From assembly GCF_006386545.1 (NCBI RefSeq), contig NZ_SWAR01000002.1, positions 225,842 through 289,841 on the forward strand: a stretch of DNA of 64,000 bases. The letters are read 5' to 3'. The notes under the pieces were generated by a model. The model searched no databases and had not been told where the DNA came from. It saw only the letters and a list, made by a program, of their open reading frames with translations. The translations under genes were made by a program, and so were the position numbers. Origin of the DNA: Methylibium rhizosphaerae (GTDB taxonomy: Bacteria > Pseudomonadota > Gammaproteobacteria > Burkholderiales > Burkholderiaceae_C). The first letter of the stretch is position 1. Each line of letters begins with the position of its first letter. Positions 59,069-64,000 of the stretch are shown here, in pieces.

Positions 59069-60682
59069 TTAGGCCAGTGCCACATCGCGCTGGGCAAGAC
59101 GCCTGGCCAGGCCGGTGGCCAGGCGGTTGACGATGCCGTAGATCGACAGCTGCGGGTTGGCGCCGATGCTGGTGGGGAAGATCGAGCCGTCATGCACCGA
59201 CAGGTTCTCGATCTGCCAGTGCACGCCGTCGGGCCGCACCACGCCGCTGCGCTCGTCGGCAGCCATGCTGCAGCCCCCCATGACGTGCGCGCTCATCACG
59301 CGGGTGAGCAGCGGCTTCATCGTCAGCCTGGCGATGCCCTCCCGGGCCTGCGACCAGGTGCTGTAGACGGCGGCCTGCTCATGCACCGGCAGCACTTGCC
59401 GCGCGCCGGCGGCGAACTGGATCTCGGCCATGCTGAGGAGCGCGCGGCGGGCGCCGTCCATCACGAAGTCGGTGAGCGGATAGTCGAGCTGCGGCGTCTC
59501 GTCGCTGCGCAGCTGCACGCGCCCGCCAGGTGACTGCGGGTGGAAGCCGTCACGCAAGAGCGCGAGTTGCACGTGCGTGCGCGGGAACTGCCTCAGCAGC
59601 TCGGCCTGCTCGGTGCCGAAACCGGGCACGGTGGACGCGAAGATCACCGGGTGCAGTGGCGGGGCTTCGAGCTTGTAGCCGATGGGGCCGTCGATGGGCT
59701 GCGTATCGAGGAAGTGATCGCTGTAGATGGTTTGCGGCGCGCCGCTCCAGCCTTCGACCGGCTGGTCGAACAGGGAAGCGGATGCGATCGTCGGGTGCAG
59801 GAAGGTGCGCTGGCCCAGGCGGTCGTGCGGGTCGGGGATGTCGGAGCGCAGCAGCAGGGCCGGCGAATTGATGGCCCCGCCGGACAGGACATAGTGCCGG
59901 GCCTTGATGCGCACCGTCTTGCGTGATGTCGCGCTGCCGTCGGCGGCCACCGGCACGCACACGAGGGCGCTGACTCGCGACCCGGTGCGCTCGAATTCCT
60001 GGGCGCGCGTCTCGACCAGCAGCAGCGCGCCGCGTTCCAGCGCCGCCGGGATGGTGGTGACCAGCATCGACTGCTTGGCGTTGGTGGGACAGCCCATGCC
60101 GCACGAACCCAGGTTCCAGCAGCCCTTGACGTTGCGCGCGATGGAGGCGGCAGAGATGCCGAGCTGCATTGCACCGCGCCTCAGGAGGTCGTTGTTTTCG
60201 TTGGGCGGGGCGAGCCACGGGCCGATGTTCAGGCGGCGCTCGGCCTGGGCGAACCAGGGCGACAGCGCCGCGTCGGTGTAGTCCTTGAGTCCGAAATGCT
60301 GCTGCCAGTAGGCCAGCGTGGCCGAGGGCGTGCGGAAGGAGCTGGTCCAGTTGACGGTGGTGGAGCCGCCCACGCATCGCCCTTGCAGGATGGTGATGGC
60401 CTTGTCGGCCGTCTTGCGGCCCAGGCTCTCCTGGTAGAGCGACGGGTAGGCCTCGGACTCGAGCTGGCGGAAGTCGCTGCTGGTCTTGAGCGGGCCTTCC
60501 TCGACGATCACGACGTCGAGGCCCGCCTGGGTGAGCAGCTCGGCGGTGATGCCCGCGCCCGCGCCGCTGCCGACGATGGCGACGTCGCAATCGATGCGCT
60601 CGGGCAGCGCACCGTGCTGGCCGCCCAGCACTTTCCAGCCGCGGGCGAGGCCCTCGCGGATCGGGTCGGGTTGTTTGCTCAT
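59069..60682 (-). CDS. GMC family oxidoreductase
   Basis: 537 residues. FAD-binding Rossmann motif VAIVGSGAGAGITAELLTQAGLDVVIVEEG (about residue 34), GRCVGGSTTVNWTSSFRTP (substrate/FAD region) and a C-terminal GMC domain with SAHVMGGCSMAADE (catalytic His) and NPQLSIYGIVNRLA. The CWNLGSCGMGCPTNAKQS cysteine group is typical of the bacterial long-chain alcohol oxidase-like GMC subgroup. It overlaps the small Tat-signal partner gene by one base (TGATG). Substrate unknown, possibly a sterol, alcohol or sugar. Confidence 0.92.
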   Translation of the reverse strand: MSKQPDPIREGLARGWKVLGGQHGALPERIDCDVAIVGSGAGAGITAELLTQAGLDVVIVEEGPLKTSSDFRQLESEAYPSLYQESLGRKTADKAITILQGRCVGGSTTVNWTSSFRTPSATLAYWQQHFGLKDYTDAALSPWFAQAERRLNIGPWLAPPNENNDLLRRGAMQLGISAASIARNVKGCWNLGSCGMGCPTNAKQSMLVTTIPAALERGALLLVETRAQEFERTGSRVSALVCVPVAADGSATSRKTVRIKARHYVLSGGAINSPALLLRSDIPDPHDRLGQRTFLHPTIASASLFDQPVEGWSGAPQTIYSDHFLDTQPIDGPIGYKLEAPPLHPVIFASTVPGFGTEQAELLRQFPRTHVQLALLRDGFHPQSPGGRVQLRSDETPQLDYPLTDFVMDGARRALLSMAEIQFAAGARQVLPVHEQAAVYSTWSQAREGIARLTMKPLLTRVMSAHVMGGCSMAADERSGVVRPDGVHWQIENLSVHDGSIFPTSIGANPQLSIYGIVNRLATGLARRLAQRDVALA

Positions 60683-61215
60683 CAGATGTCGGTGGGGCCG
60701 GGATATCCCATCAGGTGCCAGGTGGACGGCGCCGCGAAGTAGCTGGCGCTCGCAAGCTCGTGCAACGCGTGATAGGCCTGCTGCCGGACCTGCGAAGGCG
60801 CCACGCGCATCAGCTGCAGCGCGGCCTGGATCCGCGGCACGCTGGCGGTGGACCAGTCGTCGGCGAGGCCGGTGAGCCATTGCCGCCCCGGCGTGGTGTT
60901 GAGCAGCGCCAGGAGTTGCGCGAGTTCGTCGCGGAGGGCCTTCGGAAGCGCCGCAATGGTGTCGTCCAGCCGCTGCAGCCACTGCGCGAGTGCCGCCTCT
61001 CGGGCGGCGGCTTCCGCGGGAAGGCTGCCGTCGAGCAACGCATTGCCCACGGCCCGGAAGATGCGGCGGCCGCTGTCGGACAGGCGCCCCTTGCTGACGC
61101 CGGGGCGCCAGTAGGCAATACCGCCGCCGGCCACCGCCAGCACGACGGCGGCGCCAGCGCCGACGCGCAGCAGCGTGCGCCTTTCGAGGGAGGGAAGCTT
61201 GTCGCGCAGAGTCAT
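60682..61215 (-). CDS. Tat-signal protein, gluconate 2-dehydrogenase subunit 3-like
   Basis: 177 residues. N-terminal Tat-like signal SLERRTLLRVGAGAAVVLAVAGG with paired Arg. The rest is helical (RIFRAVGNALLDGSLPAEAAAREAALAQWL), ending YFAAPSTWHLMGYPGPTDI, which matches small subunits that accompany GMC dehydrogenases (gluconate dehydrogenase subunit 3 type). Its product may carry the oxidoreductase across the membrane in a hitch-hiker fashion, since the GMC protein has no signal of its own. ATG 61215; 61218 and 61239 are alternatives. Confidence 0.82.
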   Translation of the reverse strand: MTLRDKLPSLERRTLLRVGAGAAVVLAVAGGGIAYWRPGVSKGRLSDSGRRIFRAVGNALLDGSLPAEAAAREAALAQWLQRLDDTIAALPKALRDELAQLLALLNTTPGRQWLTGLADDWSTASVPRIQAALQLMRVAPSQVRQQAYHALHELASASYFAAPSTWHLMGYPGPTDI

Positions 61216-61302
61216 CATCGGCGGGCAGTGTTGCATCATTCGCGCCAGGCGCCCTAGGGACGCGGTCCTATTTCCCGTCCTGACTTACCCGAGTGAACCC
61301 TG

Positions 61303-62052
61303 ATGGCAACGAACCCGAAGAGCGACGAAGCCGACGCGATCGTGCAGGAACTGCGGATCGTTTCCGCGGAGCGTGCAGTCCGCATGGCAGAGCCCGGCCT
61401 CGCGGTGCGCGTGCAGGCGCTCAAGCACTACCAGCAGAAGAGGTTCCGCCGGACGTATGCGGACCTACTGAACGACGCGAGACACCGCGATGCGGCGCAG
61501 TTCTTCCTCGAGGAGCTGTACGGGCCGAAGGACTTCGAGGAGCGTGACGCGCAGTTCATGCGCATCGTGCCTGCGGTGCGCCGGATGTTCCCACAGGAGA
61601 TCGTCCACACGGTGGCGAACCTGGCCTCGCTGCATGCCCTGTCCGAGACGCTCGACACCGAGATGGGTCGCCGGTTGCCGGGCGACGTGGTGACGGCAGT
61701 CGACTATGCAGCGGCGTGGCGCGCGACCGGGCGGCCACAGGCGCGGGAGCAGCAGATTGCGCTGACGCTTGCGGTGGGCGAGTCGCTCGACCGCTACACG
61801 CGCGTGCCGATGATCCGCACCACGCTGCGCATGATGCGCGGCCCGGCACGCGCCGCGGGCATGAGCGAACTGCAGCGGTTTCTCGAGACAGGCTTCGACA
61901 CCTTCAAGGCCATGCGAGGGGCGGAGCACTTCCTTCGATGCATTGCCACGCGCGAACGAGCGCTGGCCACTGCGCTGTTCGCTGAGACATCTGTCGCACG
62001 GGCGACAGGCAGCAACGTAGGCGACACCGACCCGTTAGGACAATTACCGTAG
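61303..62052 (+). CDS. conserved protein of unknown function
   Basis: 249 residues, soluble, largely helical. The segment RHRDAAQFFLEELYGPKDFEERDAQFMRIVPAVRRMFP is a block I have seen conserved in proteobacterial hypothetical proteins. The rest (LASLHALSETLDTEMGRRL, then MRGPARAAGMSELQRFLETGF) is helical. It lies 56 bp upstream of fadD on the same strand, which may indicate a link to fatty-acid metabolism. No known fold is recognised. Confidence 0.75.
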   Translation: MATNPKSDEADAIVQELRIVSAERAVRMAEPGLAVRVQALKHYQQKRFRRTYADLLNDARHRDAAQFFLEELYGPKDFEERDAQFMRIVPAVRRMFPQEIVHTVANLASLHALSETLDTEMGRRLPGDVVTAVDYAAAWRATGRPQAREQQIALTLAVGESLDRYTRVPMIRTTLRMMRGPARAAGMSELQRFLETGFDTFKAMRGAEHFLRCIATRERALATALFAETSVARATGSNVGDTDPLGQLP

Positions 62053-62108
62053 CCGCTGCGGGAAGCCGACACGAACAATGGACTCAGTTTTCCGACGAGG
62101 AGTTGAAC

Positions 62109-63806
62109 GTGGACATGGCCGTCAAGAAACCTTGGCTCAAGAACTACCCGCCCAACGTTGCAGCGGAGATCGACTCGGCGGCCTATCCCTCGCTGACCGC
62201 GCTGCTGGAAGAGGCATTTCGCAAGCATGCGGCACGCGATGCTGCAGCCTTTCTGGACCAACGCATCAAGTTCCGTGACGTCGACGACATGTCGGTCGCG
62301 TTTGGCGCCTGGCTTCAGTCGAAGGGGCTGAAGAAGGGCGACCGCGTGGCGGTGATGATGCCGAACGTGCTGCAGTACATGGTGGTCATCGCGGCCATCC
62401 TTCGGGCGGGGTTGGTGGTCGTGAACGTGAACCCGCTGTACACGCCTCGCGAGCTCGAGCATCAGCTGAAGGACTCTGGTGCCTCGGCCATCATCATCCT
62501 GGAGAACTTCGCGACCACGCTCGAGGAAGTCGTCGACAGGACGCAGGTGAAGCACGTGGTGCTGGCGGCGATGGGTGATCTGCTCGGGTTCTGGAAAGGG
62601 CAGCTGGTGAACTTCGTCGTGCGGCACGTTCGCAAGATGGTGCCCGAGTACAAGCTGCCGCTGGCCGACGGCCGCACCGTCACGCGCTTCAACATGGCCC
62701 TGGCCGAGGGCTCGCGCATGAGCCTTTCGCGACCCAACATCGGCCCGGATGACGTGGCCTTCCTGCAGTACACGGGTGGCACCACCGGCGTGTCGAAGGG
62801 CGCGACGCTGCTGCACAGGAACGTGATGGCCAACATCCTGCAGACCGAGGCCTGGTTCAAGCCCATGCTCGATCAACTGGGCGACAAGCCGTTGACCGTG
62901 GTGTGCGCACTGCCGCTGTATCACATCTTCGCGCTCACCATCTGCTACATGATGGGCGCGCGGTTGGGGATGATGAACCTGCTGATTCCGAATCCGCGCG
63001 ACATCCCCGGGTTCATCAAGACGCTCCAGAAGTACCGCATCAACATGTTCCCGGCGGTCAACACCTTGTTCAACGCACTGGCGAACGACCCCGAGTTCGC
63101 GCGACTCGACTTCTCCGAACTCGTGGTGTCCAACGGCGGTGGCATGGCCTGCCAGCAAGCCACAGCCGAGAAGTGGCTCAGGATCACGGGCTGCCCGGTG
63201 GTCGAGGGCTATGGCCTCTCGGAAACGTCACCGGTGGCCACGAGCAACCGACTCGATCTGCGGGAGTTCAGCGGCACGATCGGTGTGCCGATCCCGTCGA
63301 CGGAGATCGCGATACGTGACGACGACGGCAGGGACCTGCCGTTCGGTGAGCCTGGCGAGATCTGCATCAGGGGACCGCAGGTCATGGCTGGCTACTGGAA
63401 CCGCCCCGACGAGACAGCGAAGGTCATGACGCCCGACGGCTACTTCAAGTCGGGCGACGTCGGCGTGATGGACGAGCGGGGCTACATCAGGATCGTCGAC
63501 CGCAAGAAGGACATGATTCTCGTGTCGGGCTTCAACGTCTATCCGAACGAGATCGAGCAGGTGGTCAACATGCACCCGGGCGTGCTGGAGTGCGCGGCGG
63601 TGGGAGTGCCTGATGAAAAATCAGGCGAAGCGGTCAAACTGTTCGTCGTAAAGAAGGATCCGACGCTCGCCGAGGAGGATCTTTCCGACTACTGCCGGGA
63701 GAACTTCACCGGCTACAAGCGGCCGAAGTACATCGAGTTCCGCGACGATCTGCCGAAGACCAATGTCGGGAAGATTCTTCGTCGGGAATTGCGGGCCGGT
63801 AGTTAG
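62109..63806 (+). CDS. fadD: long-chain fatty acid--CoA ligase
   Basis: 565 residues, acyl-adenylate-forming enzyme. ATP/AMP motif LQYTGGTTGVSKGATL, VEGYGLSETSP, and YFKSGDVGVMDERGYIRIVDRKKDMILVSGFNVYP with catalytic Lys in the C-terminal KTNVGKILRREL. It activates fatty acids for beta-oxidation at the membrane. GAGGAG sits 6 bases before GTG 62109, which is better placed than TTG 62103 or ATG 62115. It is followed by a terminator. Confidence 0.95.
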   Translation: MDMAVKKPWLKNYPPNVAAEIDSAAYPSLTALLEEAFRKHAARDAAAFLDQRIKFRDVDDMSVAFGAWLQSKGLKKGDRVAVMMPNVLQYMVVIAAILRAGLVVVNVNPLYTPRELEHQLKDSGASAIIILENFATTLEEVVDRTQVKHVVLAAMGDLLGFWKGQLVNFVVRHVRKMVPEYKLPLADGRTVTRFNMALAEGSRMSLSRPNIGPDDVAFLQYTGGTTGVSKGATLLHRNVMANILQTEAWFKPMLDQLGDKPLTVVCALPLYHIFALTICYMMGARLGMMNLLIPNPRDIPGFIKTLQKYRINMFPAVNTLFNALANDPEFARLDFSELVVSNGGGMACQQATAEKWLRITGCPVVEGYGLSETSPVATSNRLDLREFSGTIGVPIPSTEIAIRDDDGRDLPFGEPGEICIRGPQVMAGYWNRPDETAKVMTPDGYFKSGDVGVMDERGYIRIVDRKKDMILVSGFNVYPNEIEQVVNMHPGVLECAAVGVPDEKSGEAVKLFVVKKDPTLAEEDLSDYCRENFTGYKRPKYIEFRDDLPKTNVGKILRRELRAGS

Positions 63807-63827
63807 AACTCGATAAGGCTGGCGGCG

Positions 63828-63851
63828 AGGCAGCCGGGCGGCTGCCTTTTC
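63828..63851 (+). terminator. intrinsic terminator of fadD
   Basis: Stem aggcagcc (63828-63835) with ggctgcct (63840-63847), loop gggc, followed by ttt. Placed 21 bp after the fadD stop. Confidence 0.75.
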
Positions 63852-63884
63852 GATCGGCGGCAAATAAGATGCGCCCCCAAAGCA

Positions 63885-63914
63885 AAAACGCCCGACCAGC
63901 TGGTCGGGCGTTTT
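63885..63914. terminator. perfect 30 bp palindrome, bidirectional terminator
   Basis: The 30 bases are exactly self-complementary (aaaacgcccgacca at the left, tggtcgggcgtttt at the right around a gc centre), with A-tract and T-tract ends. It can stop the rRNA operon on the minus strand and any read-through from fadD on the plus strand. Confidence 0.9.
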
Positions 63915-63925
63915 GCGAGTTAATA

Positions 63926-64000
63926 GCCTGACGATGTCCTACTTTCACACGGGAATCCGCACTATCATCGGCGCTGAGGCGTTTCACTGTCCTGTTCGGG
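63926..64000 (-). rRNA. rrf: 5S ribosomal RNA, 3' part
   Basis: The reverse strand reads cccgaacaggacagtgaaac at the window edge and ends gtaggacatcgtcaggct, the 3' two-thirds of a betaproteobacterial 5S rRNA. The 5' part lies outside the window. It implies a 16S-23S-5S operon to the right, transcribed toward fadD and ended by the palindrome at 63885. Confidence 0.95.

Noticed and set aside
1..64000. CRISPR arrays, insertion sequences, integrons and tRNA genes
   Set aside because: No regularly spaced direct repeats, transposase-like proteins, terminal inverted repeats or cloverleaf sequences were seen on either strand; this was by eye only.

Overview
The window looks like a chromosomal segment of a high-GC betaproteobacterium of the order Burkholderiales, probably near the Rubrivivax/Leptothrix/Caldimonas/Comamonadaceae group. 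The basis is strong G/C bias at third codon positions, a minCDE-rdgC block, Burkholderiales-type small hypothetical proteins, and a betaproteobacterial 5S rRNA tail at the right edge. There are no insertion sequences, CRISPR arrays, tRNAs or prophage modules. Gene density is high and nearly all genes look intact. The exact genus is inference.

Layout. 1-9.8 kb: housekeeping and small stress-type genes. These are the start of a hydroxypyruvate-isomerase-like gene, an ECF sigma factor with a small CPMC membrane protein, a CorA-like transporter, two VOC proteins, DUF1579, a thioredoxin, a hemolysin III homologue, a GlxA-type AraC regulator divergent from an isochorismatase-family hydrolase, DUF1328 and ferredoxin-NADP reductase. 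10-16 kb: aldo/keto reductase, M61 peptidase, then minC-minD-minE-rdgC. 16-30 kb: a complete Tad/Flp type IVb pilus locus on the minus strand, with two Flp pilins, the TadV peptidase, RcpC/RcpA and a lipoprotein, TadG/TadE-type pseudopilins, TadZ/A/B/C and a TPR lipoprotein, plus a AAA ATPase not found in the classical tad gene set. 29.5-33.2 kb: a stand-alone receiver protein, then a histidine kinase, a LuxR-type response regulator and a methyltransferase-like membrane protein, which may control the pilus genes.

33.3-44.3 kb: a Dpp/Opp-type peptide ABC transporter operon with three paralogous binding proteins and an M13 metallopeptidase lipoprotein encoded between them. This looks like a peptide capture, trimming and import unit. 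44.5-50.3 kb: AMP nucleosidase, a secreted glycerophosphodiesterase with a dockerin-like calcium loop, an EF-G paralogue and a SRPBCC protein. 50.4-52.1 kb: a cluster of small uncharacterised ORFs with an operator-like dyad and repeated terminator-type hairpins. 52.2-57.2 kb: HDOD protein, TPMT-like methyltransferase, glutathione transferase, then a phenylalanine/tyrosine catabolic module (Lrp-family regulator divergent from hpd and phhA) with two matched dyads in the shared promoter region. 57.3-64 kb: ceramidase-like membrane protein, lipase, a GMC oxidoreductase with a Tat-signal partner, a conserved unknown, fadD, a perfect bidirectional terminator and the 3' part of a 5S rRNA gene.

Functional calls rest on reading translated motifs and gene order; no database search was run. 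The most interesting items are the extra ATPase in the tad locus, the peptidase inside the multi-receptor peptide operon, the twin dyads between the Lrp regulator and hpd, and the small-ORF/hairpin cluster at 51 kb.
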